Shown here: piece by piece, positions 1 through 6,863 of the stretch
Layout of the letters: each line of letters begins with the position of its first letter
Numbering within the stretch: position 1 is the first letter of the stretch
From: an uncultured Lachnospiraceae bacterium
GTDB taxonomy: Bacteria > Bacillota > Clostridia > Lachnospirales > Lachnospiraceae
Length of the DNA: 36,559 bases
Reading direction: 5' to 3'
NCBI GenBank assembly: GCA_946614165.1
Contig: CAMOGQ010000019.1
Location: 1-36,559 of the forward strand
The notes under the pieces: model-generated
What the model was told of the DNA's origin: nothing
The model's database searches: none
Seen by the model: only the letters and a program-made list of their open reading frames with translations
Position numbers and translations under genes: made by a program

Positions 1-1217
1 AAGACATGGTCCGCTTCTCTGGCAATGGAGGATCCCACCACGTTGACGATGGCCATGGTGCGGACTCCCTTTTCCTTTGCTTCCCTGAGGGCAGCCAGGG
101 AGTCGGCAGTCTCGCCGGACTGGCTGATGACGATGACAAGGCCCTTCTTATCCAGCAGCATGTTGCGGTAGCGGAATTCGGATCCCAGTTCCACACGGAC
201 GGGAATCTTTGCCAGGTTCTCAATCACATACTGGGCCGTCATACCGGCATGGTAGGCGGATCCGCAGGCCACGATGTAGATCTGGGAGATGTCCTTCAGG
301 ATCTCGTCCTTGAGACCGATGGTGCCAAGACCTATGACCGCTTTTCCCGTCACTGCAGAATCGCTCCCGCTCTTTGCGGACTCAAAGTGGATCATGGAAT
401 TGATGGTCTTCTTGACCGCTTCGGGCTGCTCGTGGATCTCCTTCATCATGAAGTGCTCGTAGCCGCCCTTTTCGGCCGCTTCGGCGTCCCACTTGATCTC
501 GGTCAGTTCCTTCTGGACGATATCTCCGTTCAGGTCATAGAACTCTGCATTGCCTTCCGTCAGGCGGGCCATTTCCAGGTTGCCGATATAGTATACGCTG
601 CGGGTATACTTGAGAACGGCCGGTACGTCGGAAGCCACGTAGGTCTCGCCGTCGCTGACGCCGATGATCATGGGGCTGTCCTTGCGGGCCACGTAGATCT
701 CGCCGGGATAATCCTTGAACATGACGGCCAGGGCGTAGGAGCCTCTGATTCTGACCATGGTCTTGGCCAGGGCATCGATGGGGCCTACCTTGTACTTCTT
801 ATAATAGTAGTCGATGGTCTTGATGGCCACTTCCGTATCCGTCTCGGAATAGAAGTTGTAGCCCTTGCGGATCATCTTTTCCTTGAGTTCCTGATAGTTC
901 TCGATGATGCCGTTGTGGACGCCCACTACGTTGCAGTCATCCGTCACATGGGGATGGGCGTTGACTTCGGAGGGTTCTCCATGGGTGGCCCAGCGGGTAT
1001 GACCGATGCCGCAGCTGCCGGGGACCGCCGTGCCCCCGTTGGTCTTTTCAAACAAAGTAGCCAGTCTGCCCTTGGTCTTTACCACTACCGGGTCCTTTGC
1101 CGCATCGCGGACTGCGATGCCGGCGGAGTCATAACCCCTGTACTCCAGTTTTGAAAGCCCGTCCAGAAGAATGGGCGCTGCCTGATGATGCCCAATAAAT
1201 CCTACAATACCGCACAT
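1..1217 (-). CDS. glmS: Glutamine--fructose-6-phosphate aminotransferase, 5' part (405 codons in window)
   Basis: GlmS makes glucosamine-6-phosphate from fructose-6-phosphate and glutamine, the first step toward UDP-GlcNAc and peptidoglycan. The protein begins MCGIVGFIGH; after removal of Met1, Cys2 is the N-terminal nucleophile of the class II glutaminase domain. The stretches LEYRGYDSAG, GIGHTRWATHGEP and GVHNGIIENY are typical of that domain (residues 2-about 220). The first SIS (sugar isomerase) domain starts near residue 290, with VACGSAYHAG and VISQSGETADS. The frame is open to the window edge, so the C-terminal third (second SIS domain) lies outside. The ATG at 1217 has an AGAGG site 7 bases upstream. 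A sigma-A type promoter lies about 110 bases upstream. The leader is too short and lacks the conserved core of the glmS ribozyme, so control must be by other means. Very secure call. Confidence 0.97.
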   Translation of the reverse strand, partial: MCGIVGFIGHHQAAPILLDGLSKLEYRGYDSAGIAVRDAAKDPVVVKTKGRLATLFEKTNGGTAVPGSCGIGHTRWATHGEPSEVNAHPHVTDDCNVVGVHNGIIENYQELKEKMIRKGYNFYSETDTEVAIKTIDYYYKKYKVGPIDALAKTMVRIRGSYALAVMFKDYPGEIYVARKDSPMIIGVSDGETYVASDVPAVLKYTRSVYYIGNLEMARLTEGNAEFYDLNGDIVQKELTEIKWDAEAAEKGGYEHFMMKEIHEQPEAVKKTINSMIHFESAKSGSDSAVTGKAVIGLGTIGLKDEILKDISQIYIVACGSAYHAGMTAQYVIENLAKIPVRVELGSEFRYRNMLLDKKGLVIVISQSGETADSLAALREAKEKGVRTMAIVNVVGSSIAREADHV

Positions 1218-1326
1218 AACTTAACCTCTTTTTATCTGTTCTATATTGTTGTTTTCAAGTCCTGACGGTTCCCTGTAAAGGGATCCGCAGAAAAATACCT
1301 GCTTCCGCTTTCTTAATATCTTTACT

Positions 1327-1355
1327 ATCTTACATGATAATTCCGTCATTGTCAC
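1327..1355 (-). promoter_or_regulatory. Predicted sigma-A promoter of glmS
   Basis: On the minus strand, GTGACA (1350-1355) is followed after 17 bases by TAAGAT (1327-1332). An inverted repeat, TCCGT-N7-ACGGA, overlaps the -35 box and could be an operator; its arms are only five bases, so this is weak. Confidence 0.55.
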
Positions 1356-1490
1356 GGATTTATGTATTAAACCTTTATGAAAAAGGAAGGAACGAAAGAG
1401 GAGAAAAAGCCAAAAAACGTTCCTTGAGCCGGGCAAATCATCCCGTAATGTGCTTTTTGTCTTTCCCAGACAGGCAAAAGCCCATCTCCT

Positions 1491-1511
1491 GCAGCCCGGT
1501 ATCCGGGCTGC
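1491..1511. repeat. Perfect inverted repeat in the glmS/response-regulator intergenic region
   Basis: Nine-base arms (GCAGCCCGG and CCGGGCTGC) flank a three-base loop. Neither side has a proper T-run, so a simple intrinsic terminator is not supported. It lies between two divergent promoters. The remainder of 1218-1700 holds only those promoters and I see no gene there. Confidence 0.5.
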
Positions 1512-1554
1512 CTTCTCCTTGCTCTGCGATTATGGCGGATAATACATATTTTCG

Positions 1555-1583
1555 TTGTTAGCCTGCAAAAGAAATGTTAACAT
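1555..1583 (+). promoter_or_regulatory. Predicted extended -10 promoter of the response regulator
   Basis: TTGTTA (1555-1560) is followed after 17 bases by TAACAT (1578-1583), and a TG pair gives an extended -10. The -10 sits inside the palindrome ATGTTAACAT (1574-1583), and a wider inverted repeat, TGTTAAC-N4-GTTAACA, spans 1575-1592. The same 10-base palindrome carries the -10 of the Rrf2/suf promoter at 35784-35793. Confidence 0.5.
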
Positions 1584-1700
1584 AAGTTAACAGCCGGCCG
1601 CACAAGTGCTGCATCCCGGAAGGGATCCCGCCTTTCCGGTCCGGTCTCATTCATTTTACCCAAACCACAACTGTCTTTACTGCTGTTCAGGAGGTCCTTT

Positions 1701-2513
1701 ATGCTGGTCTTTGCACTGGATGATGAAAGAATCGCTCTTGAAAATCTGACCGATGCCATAAAAAAGGCCCTTCCAAAGGCCGAGCTTCACAGCTTCCGGA
1801 CCGCGGAAGAGCTGCTGGCCTTTGCCGCAGACAAAGTCTGCGACATTGCCTTTCTGGATATCAAGCTCCGCTCCGTAAACGGTCTGGCCGTAGCGGAATA
1901 TCTGATCGAAAGAAACGCAAAAGTCAACCTGATCTTTACTACGGGCTATTCCGAATTCGCTCCCAGCGCCTTTGCCCTCCATGCCTCAGGATATATCCTC
2001 AAGCCGGTCACGCCGGAGAAGATCACCGAGGAGATGGAGCATCTGCGCTATCCCCTGCAGGAAAACAGGCTGCCCAGGGTCCGGATCCGGGCTTTCGGCC
2101 GCTTCGAAGTCTATATCGACGGCATCCCCGCTTCCTTCCGCTACGCCAAGACCCGGGAATTTCTGGCCATCCTGGTGGACCAGAAGGGGGCCATGTGTTC
2201 CAACGGCACCCTCACCGCCTGCCTCTGGGAGGACGATGATCCCGGCGCCCACAAATCCTATCTCAAGAACCTGCGCAGCGACCTGGTCAACTCCCTGGCC
2301 TCCTACGGATGCGAGAACATCCTGGCCCGGGGCAAGGGCACCATCGGCATCCTGCCGGACAGGGTGTCCTGCGACTATTTCAATTACCTGCAGGGCAAAA
2401 GCCGCAAGGGGTCCATAGACGACTACCGGGGCGAATACATGTCCCAGTACAGCTGGGCGGAATATACCCACGCCCTTCTGGAGAACGACTACATGCTCCA
2501 GGACCTCTCCTGA
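1701..2513 (+). CDS. Orphan response regulator with OmpR/SARP-like output domain (270 aa)
   Basis: The N-terminal receiver domain (residues 1-about 118) has the acidic pair Asp7-Asp8, the phosphorylatable Asp53 in AFLDIKL, Thr80 and Lys101 in LKPVTPEK. A winged-helix domain of the OmpR/Trans_reg_C type follows (about 125-200). The tail, with YRGEYMSQYSWAE (about 243-255), looks like the start of a BTAD/SARP helical domain that then stops, so the BTAD region is short. The expected role is a phosphorylation-dependent transcription factor; the target is unknown. No histidine kinase lies in the window. The ATG has AGGAGG 7 bases upstream and its own promoter. Its stop lies 9 bases from the stop of the convergent CorA gene, leaving no room for a terminator. 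The domain calls are secure; the biological role is not known. Confidence 0.88.
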   Translation: MLVFALDDERIALENLTDAIKKALPKAELHSFRTAEELLAFAADKVCDIAFLDIKLRSVNGLAVAEYLIERNAKVNLIFTTGYSEFAPSAFALHASGYILKPVTPEKITEEMEHLRYPLQENRLPRVRIRAFGRFEVYIDGIPASFRYAKTREFLAILVDQKGAMCSNGTLTACLWEDDDPGAHKSYLKNLRSDLVNSLASYGCENILARGKGTIGILPDRVSCDYFNYLQGKSRKGSIDDYRGEYMSQYSWAEYTHALLENDYMLQDLS

Positions 2514-2522
2514 AGCCCCCTC

Positions 2523-3440
2523 CTAGAGCCACTTCTTATACTTGAAATAGATCAGGCTGACCACGATAATGGCCACGCTGACGATGATGACCAGAGGATA
2601 GCCCAGAGGGGATTCCAGCTCCGGCATATATTTGAAGTTCATGCCGTACCAGCCCACGATCAGGGTCAAGGGCATGAAGATGGTGGTGACCACCGTCAGG
2701 ACCGTCACCGTATTGTTCTGCCGGACCGCCAGCTGGGACTGGTAAAGGTCCCTGGTCTGGACGCTGTAGTCCCTGAGGGAGTTGACGATGTCCAGAAGCC
2801 TGGTGACCCGGTTGACATAGTTGTCGAAATAGTGGAGCTTGTCTTCCTTGAAGAAGGCGTTGTCATTGGAGGAGAGCTCCTGGCCGAAGTCGATCATCTG
2901 CTCGTAGTGGATCCTGAGGGCCAGCAGGTCTCCCCGGATATCCGCGATCCGGGACAGGACGTCCTTCTGGGCCCTTCCCTCCAGGATATCCTCCTCGATC
3001 CGGCTGATCTCGTCTTCCAGGGCTTCCAGGAAGGTGGAGTCTCCCCGGATCATGGTCTCCAGGAAGTCGGAGAAAAAGCGCTCCAGGGAAGGGACCCGCC
3101 AGCGTTTGGTCTTTACGATCTTCTGCACCAGTTTTCTGGCATAACCGTCCTCGTCTATGATGACAATGCCCTTTTCGTCCAGGGCAAAGGCAAATTCGTG
3201 GTCCCTTTCCGTCAGCTCCCACCTGTCGGGCACCGAAAAGGCCCCCGTCAGAGAGTCATAGTTGACCTCTGCCTTGGTGGTGTGGGGATGACGCTCGATC
3301 TCCATCTCTATGCCCATCTGGAATTTCTCCCAGTTCTGCCGCCACTCTTCCGGGGTCAGGACCGCCACATACTGGCAGGATCCGTCCATGACCTCCTCAA
3401 AGGCCGCTTCCTTCAGAGTCTCTTCAATTCTGTAAAACAT
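2523..3440 (-). CDS. corA: CorA-family divalent cation (Mg2+/Co2+) transporter (305 aa)
   Basis: The protein has a long cytoplasmic N-terminal domain rich in charged helices (residues 1-about 240) and two C-terminal membrane segments. The first ends in the CorA signature GMN, in GWYGMNFKYMPE; the second runs to the C-terminus (VIIVSVAIIVVSLIYF) and ends in a basic tail. The length is normal for CorA, which forms a pentameric Mg2+ channel in the plasma membrane. I chose the ATG at 3440 (MFYRIEETLKEA) because GGGAG lies just upstream and because a longer frame would run through the terminator hairpin of the preceding cyclophilin gene. No M-box riboswitch is visible in the 130-base gap upstream. 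Substrate selectivity (Mg, Co or Zn export) cannot be decided from sequence. Confidence 0.9.
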   Translation of the reverse strand: MFYRIEETLKEAAFEEVMDGSCQYVAVLTPEEWRQNWEKFQMGIEMEIERHPHTTKAEVNYDSLTGAFSVPDRWELTERDHEFAFALDEKGIVIIDEDGYARKLVQKIVKTKRWRVPSLERFFSDFLETMIRGDSTFLEALEDEISRIEEDILEGRAQKDVLSRIADIRGDLLALRIHYEQMIDFGQELSSNDNAFFKEDKLHYFDNYVNRVTRLLDIVNSLRDYSVQTRDLYQSQLAVRQNNTVTVLTVVTTIFMPLTLIVGWYGMNFKYMPELESPLGYPLVIIVSVAIIVVSLIYFKYKKWL

Positions 3441-3475
3441 TCTGCTCCCGCTCCCGGAAATGTCTGTAAAACAAG

Positions 3476-3516
3476 GCAGGCCTGACGGGGCCCTGTGAGG
3501 GCCCCGAAAGGCCTGC
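3476..3516 (-). terminator. Intrinsic terminator after the cyclophilin gene
   Basis: A long GC-rich stem (GCAGGCC/GGCCTGC outside, GGGGCCC/GGGCCCC inside) is followed on the minus strand by CTTGTTTT. It separates the cyclophilin gene from corA. The plus-strand side (TTCTTT) is also somewhat T-rich. Confidence 0.7.
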
Positions 3517-3573
3517 TTCTTTCTGTGATCGCTTTGTCCGGTCCCCTGTATGTTCCCGGAGACCTGAAGAAGC

Positions 3574-4050
3574 TTATTCTTCAACGATACGGATGGTCTT
3601 TATTCTCTGAGGAGTCTTGGGCCTGTCCTGGAAGCCTGTCCTGCAAGCGGCGATCTGATCCACCACGTCCATGCCGCTGACCACATGGCCGAAGGCTGCA
3701 TACTGGCCGTCCAGGAATTCACCGTCCTGGTGCATAATGAAGAACTGGCTGGATGCGGAGTTGGGGTCCATGGCCCTGGCCATGCTGATGACGCCCCTCT
3801 TGTGGCTGATGGGATTGTTCCAGCCGTTGGAGGCGAACTCTCCCCTGATCTTTTCCTTTGATCCGCCCATGCCGTTGCCCTGGGGGTCTCCGCCCTGGAT
3901 CATGAAGCCCTTGATGACCCTGTGGAAGATCAGGCCGTCATAGAAGCCCTCGCTTACCAGCTTTTCAAAGTTCTTTACGGTCCTGGGGGCTGCCTCATAG
4001 TCCAGCTCCAGGTCGATAACGCCGCCGTTTTCCATGGTGATTCTGATCAT
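3574..4050 (-). CDS. Cyclophilin-type peptidyl-prolyl cis-trans isomerase (158 aa)
   Basis: This single-domain cyclophilin catalyses cis-trans isomerisation of X-Pro bonds and assists protein folding. The motif FHRVIKGFMIQGGDPQGNGMGG (about residues 42-63, with catalytic Arg44), the SQFFIMH segment (about 101-107) and LDGQYAAFGHVVSGMDVVD (about 113-131) are diagnostic. There is no signal peptide or membrane segment, so it is a cytoplasmic enzyme of the usual short bacterial length. The ATG is preceded by AAGGAAGGG. It may be read with the upstream C39-like gene (gap 91 bases, holding two hairpins) or from its own weak AT-rich promoter. A strong terminator follows it. Confidence 0.95.
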   Translation of the reverse strand: MIRITMENGGVIDLELDYEAAPRTVKNFEKLVSEGFYDGLIFHRVIKGFMIQGGDPQGNGMGGSKEKIRGEFASNGWNNPISHKRGVISMARAMDPNSASSQFFIMHQDGEFLDGQYAAFGHVVSGMDVVDQIAACRTGFQDRPKTPQRIKTIRIVEE

Positions 4051-4091
4051 ATCTGTCTTTTCCCTTCCTTATAATATTTTTCTCTTATTCC

Positions 4092-4133
4092 GGGGCCGTT
4101 ACGGCCGCCGGATCCCCGGCATGCGGGGACCGG
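4092..4133. repeat. Two adjacent GC-rich hairpins between the C39-like and cyclophilin genes
   Basis: GGCCG-TTA-CGGCC (4094-4106) is followed by a stem with CCCCG/CGGGG arms (4108-4133). No T-run follows on the minus strand, so this could be a weak terminator or an RNA-processing element. Confidence 0.4.
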
Positions 4134-4141
4134 CCCCTGTT

Positions 4142-4765
4142 TCAGCGGCCTCCGATCCTGGTTACCAGAACGCTCCTCTTGCCCAGCTCCGCATGACGCT
4201 TGACCGCCAGCTTTCTGTTGACCTCCACAGACTTTGTGGAAGCTCCGGGAACGGCGAAGATCAGGGTCTCGTCCCCGTAGCCGGTCAGCAGGCAGCACCT
4301 GGTGTTTTCATACCAGTTGACCCTGCGGTCCGAATCTCTTATGGTCCAGGAAAGTTCCAGCCTGGGCAGCTGCAGATCCTCTGTCCCCCAGTAGAGGACA
4401 GGAATGTCCTGATCGATCCCCCTGGTCAGAAGCTCCGTGGTCCGAAGCCCGGTGGCATCCTCCGCCCTGTACATCATGCCCTTCTGGATAAAGCACTCGT
4501 TGAGGGCCCTGACCATGGCGCCCGGATAGCAGCCGAAGGATTTGGGATCATAGGGACTGCCGGCAAAGGTCAGGTCCGGATCGGGCCCGTAGAGGATCCC
4601 GTCCCTGAACCGGATCTTGCCCTGGGGCAGGAAGTTGTCTATAAATTCATCTGCCTGGATCTGCAGGCCAAGACAGCGAAGAAGCATGACCGCAGAAACG
4701 ACCTGGCTCCCCTTGGGCAGGTCTTCCGACTGATTGACCATTTTTACCGATATATTTTTATACAT
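4142..4765 (-). CDS. Degenerate peptidase C39-like (C39_2) protein, likely catalytically inactive (207 aa)
   Basis: The overall pattern fits the C39_2 family of papain-like domains: a short N-terminal strand, then LPKGSQVVSAVMLLRCLG, DEFIDNFLP, TFAGSPYDPKSFGCYPGAMVRALNE and a late LLTGYG strand. In active members I know, the first motif reads LPTGCE with Cys as nucleophile; here the position is Ser20. The catalytic His that normally precedes the VLLTGY strand appears to be Arg156. So the fold seems kept but the catalytic pair lost. There is no clear signal peptide. The start at 4765 has AAGGGG just upstream and lies behind an extended -10 box (4814-4819), which argues against the longer frame opening at 4807. 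The role is unknown; binding of a peptide or partner is a guess. Confidence 0.65.
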   Translation of the reverse strand: MYKNISVKMVNQSEDLPKGSQVVSAVMLLRCLGLQIQADEFIDNFLPQGKIRFRDGILYGPDPDLTFAGSPYDPKSFGCYPGAMVRALNECFIQKGMMYRAEDATGLRTTELLTRGIDQDIPVLYWGTEDLQLPRLELSWTIRDSDRRVNWYENTRCCLLTGYGDETLIFAVPGASTKSVEVNRKLAVKRHAELGKRSVLVTRIGGR

Positions 4766-4813
4766 AGCCCCTTCTTTCCGCCGGGCCCCGGAGGCCCGCT
4801 GACTCATATACCT

Positions 4814-4822
4814 ATTTTAGCA
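4814..4822 (-). promoter_or_regulatory. Possible extended -10 promoter of the C39-like gene
   Basis: On the minus strand, TGC-TAAAAT (4814-4822) lies about 50 bases upstream of the chosen start. No good -35 box is present. This is weak and supported mainly by position. Confidence 0.35.
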
Positions 4823-4925
4823 TAGATAAACTGCCAGCGACTTATAAACCTTTGCCCTTTTGAAGAGGAAGGCGGAAAAAAACGAAAAAAGCAGGGGGCC
4901 CGAAGGCTGCGGGGCAGGAAAACCG

Positions 4926-4955
4926 GAAAGGGCTGCTCCGGAGAGCAGCCCTTTC
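4926..4955 (-). terminator. Intrinsic terminator after the LRR surface protein gene
   Basis: A perfect 12-base stem (GAAAGGGCTGCT and its complement) lies 30 bases after the stop codon and is followed on the minus strand by CGGTTTTCC. Confidence 0.65.
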
Positions 4956-4984
4956 GTCAGGATTTCTATGGATGTCTGAAGGTC

Positions 4985-6355
4985 TTACTTTGTAATGTTC
5001 ACACTCTTTACGGCAGACCAGGCGGAATATACGGTTTTGCCGCCCACAGTGCGGAAGGTCCTGACTCTGGCGTACCAGGTCCCTTTGGATCCTGCGGCCA
5101 TGACCTTGTCCGCATCCTTCCTGTCAGATACCTTCTTGGTCAGAAGGTTCTTGGTAAAGGATTTGTCCTTTGCCACCTGGATCTGATAACCGTCGCAGTC
5201 GGAAGAAGTCTGGTAGGTCACCTTGGCCTTGCAGTCCTTGACGTTCCTGACGCTGACGATCGACACGGCCGGGGATGTCACTGTCTTTTTGACTTCCGCC
5301 TTAGGCTCTGCAAAGACGATCTTTGCGCGGGAGATATCCTTCTTATTGCTGATATCGATCTTGACGCAGGTCCATCTGGCTTTTGTGCCGGTATAGGTGA
5401 TCTGGGAAAGGGCTGTGCCGAAGAAAGCGGAGGAGCCGATTCCGGTCACGGTCCCGGGAAGGACCACTTCGGTGAGCCTGCTGCAGCCGCAGCACATGTA
5501 CTCGGGAAGGGTTTTGACGCCGGAAGGGATGACCAGCTTCTTTAAGGACGTGCAGTCCTGGAATGCCATGCGGCCGATCACGGAAAGGCCGGAGGGCAGG
5601 TCAACGGAAGCAAGGGCGATATCCTTGTAGAAAGCCCTGGCTCCGATCTCGTCCAGAGTGGAAGGAAGGTCAACGGATGTAACTTTGCTGCAGCATGCGA
5701 AGGCATAGGTGGAAATGGCGGTAATGCCTTCCGCCACAACGATCCTTTTAATGGAAGCGCGCTTGCCGAACCAGGGAGCCTCCATGAAATGGTAGGCGGG
5801 CATTTTGCCTTTGCCCCTGACGGTAAGGGTGCCGTTGGTGAGGGACCACGAAATAGAAGCAGCGGATTCCTTGTAGGTCCTGATGGTGGCCATGCCGCTG
5901 CTGAGGGCCGCCTTCAGTTCGGAATTGCCGGCCATGATATCGATCTTGTTGTACTGGGCAGTGGATCCGTTATAGGCCACATCTTCGAGGGAATCGCAGT
6001 AGGAAAAAGCTTTGGTGCGGATCTGTGAAACCGAGGAAGGAAGCCTGACCTGGTTCACATATTTGCATCTGGAAAAAGCATAGGATCCGATAACGGTCAC
6101 TCCGTCCTCCACACGGATGGATGTGATCTTATCCTTTTTGGAGAGCCAGGGGATGGTATCCGCCGAATAGTCGAACATGGCTCCGGAGCCTTTGATGGTC
6201 AGTACGCTGCCCGAAATGCTGTATGTCACATGGGCACCGCATTTATTGGAAGAGACTGTCCCTGCCGCCATGGCCGGAACCGTGCTCTGCAGCATAATGG
6301 CCAGCATGATGATAAAGATCCCTATGAATCTGATTCTCTTGCTGAAACGGTGCAT
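4985..6355 (-). CDS. Secreted BspA-type leucine-rich-repeat protein with C-terminal fibronectin-like domain (456 aa)
   Basis: A signal peptide (residues 1-about 30: basic start, FIGIFIIMLAIMLQS core, AMA cleavage box) is followed by two modules. Each opens with a strand pair of the type ISWSLTNGTLTVRGKGKM and continues into BspA/LRR_5 repeats (VIGSYAFSRCKYVNQVRLPSSV, ISTYAFACCSKVTSVDLPSTL, IGARAFYKDIALASVDLPSGL and so on) up to about residue 345. The last 100 residues (GYQIQVAKDKSF to WYARVRTFRTVGGKTVYSAWS) form a fibronectin type III-like domain common at the end of gut Firmicutes surface proteins. There is no LPXTG motif or other anchor. BspA repeats in other species bind host or bacterial surfaces; that role is inferred here. 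TAGGAGA precedes the ATG. The gene stands alone, with a strong promoter, an AT palindrome and a cre box upstream and a terminator downstream. Confidence 0.88.
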   Translation of the reverse strand: MHRFSKRIRFIGIFIIMLAIMLQSTVPAMAAGTVSSNKCGAHVTYSISGSVLTIKGSGAMFDYSADTIPWLSKKDKITSIRVEDGVTVIGSYAFSRCKYVNQVRLPSSVSQIRTKAFSYCDSLEDVAYNGSTAQYNKIDIMAGNSELKAALSSGMATIRTYKESAASISWSLTNGTLTVRGKGKMPAYHFMEAPWFGKRASIKRIVVAEGITAISTYAFACCSKVTSVDLPSTLDEIGARAFYKDIALASVDLPSGLSVIGRMAFQDCTSLKKLVIPSGVKTLPEYMCCGCSRLTEVVLPGTVTGIGSSAFFGTALSQITYTGTKARWTCVKIDISNKKDISRAKIVFAEPKAEVKKTVTSPAVSIVSVRNVKDCKAKVTYQTSSDCDGYQIQVAKDKSFTKNLLTKKVSDRKDADKVMAAGSKGTWYARVRTFRTVGGKTVYSAWSAVKSVNITK

Positions 6356-6447
6356 ATCTGTCTCCTAAGTATCTGTCATGTATGCCGGCCTCAGCAGGAC
6401 CGGCGTAAATTCGAATTCTTTTATATTTCCTTTCGTTGACCAGATTA

Positions 6448-6477
6448 AGTATACTCTATCTGTAACAAATTTAACAA
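6448..6477 (-). promoter_or_regulatory. Predicted sigma-A promoter of the LRR protein gene
   Basis: On the minus strand, TTGTTA (6472-6477) and TATACT (6448-6453) are separated by 18 bases. The expected transcript has an untranslated leader of about 85 bases, which contains a small GCCGG/CCGGC hairpin. Confidence 0.65.
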
Positions 6478-6498
6478 GTACATTTTACGATTTGTATG

Positions 6499-6518
6499 TA
6501 ATATTTAATTAAATATTA
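6499..6518. promoter_or_regulatory. Perfect 20-bp AT-only palindrome upstream of the LRR promoter
   Basis: The ten bases TAATATTTAA are followed directly by their exact complement. The element lies 21 bases upstream of the -35 box of the LRR promoter. It could be an operator or an UP-type element. Confidence 0.5.
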
Positions 6519-6565
6519 AATAATTCGCATCAATTTAAGCACTTTTCACATCATTACAGGGGCTA

Positions 6566-6579
6566 TGAAAGCGCTTACA
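6566..6579. promoter_or_regulatory. Catabolite-response element (cre), perfect consensus match
   Basis: TGAAAGCGCTTACA fits the CcpA-binding consensus TGWAANCGNTNWCA at every position. It is flanked by GGGGCT and AGCCCC, making a longer imperfect palindrome (6559-6585). Its centre is about 130 bp upstream of the inferred LRR transcript start. Elsewhere 6356-6863 holds no gene that I can see. Confidence 0.65.
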
Positions 6580-6732
6580 AGCCCCTTCATGCCCTTTCTG
6601 ACCACCTGTTCTCCCCTCTGACGCCCTGTCATCTCTGCTTTTAATATATTACAAAATTATTTCAGACTTTTTTCGGAGCTCCGCAGAACGTTTTTCCGTC
6701 CGCTTTATTCCGGTGCCCTTGGGGCCTTCCCG

Positions 6733-6761
6733 AAAAAAGAGCGCCGGACAATCCGGCGCTC
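6733..6761 (-). terminator. Intrinsic terminator after the CapA-family gene
   Basis: A ten-base perfect stem (GAGCGCCGGA with its complement, 6739-6761) is followed on the minus strand by six T (6733-6738). It lies about 100 bases beyond the CapA-family stop codon. Confidence 0.85.
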
Positions 6762-6863
6762 TCACTTCTCCTCAGCTTTCCTTTTGAACTTCCTTTGTAA
6801 TATAAGGTCTCTGGAAAAACATGGAGATATCGGTTTCTTTAAAGGTGCTTCTCCTCTTCCGCG

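Noticed and set aside
6-1154. Plus-strand open frame of 382 codons opposite glmS
   Set aside because: The minus strand encodes unmistakable GlmS; the plus-strand translation has no recognisable domain and is a codon-bias shadow.
1218-1326. glmS ribozyme in the glmS leader
   Set aside because: The leader from the inferred start to the ATG is only about 100 bases, and I do not find the conserved ribozyme core or pseudoknot sequence.
6764-6863. 16-codon frame (MFFQRPYITK) between the CapA gene and its terminator
   Set aside because: No suitable ribosome site and far too short to judge.
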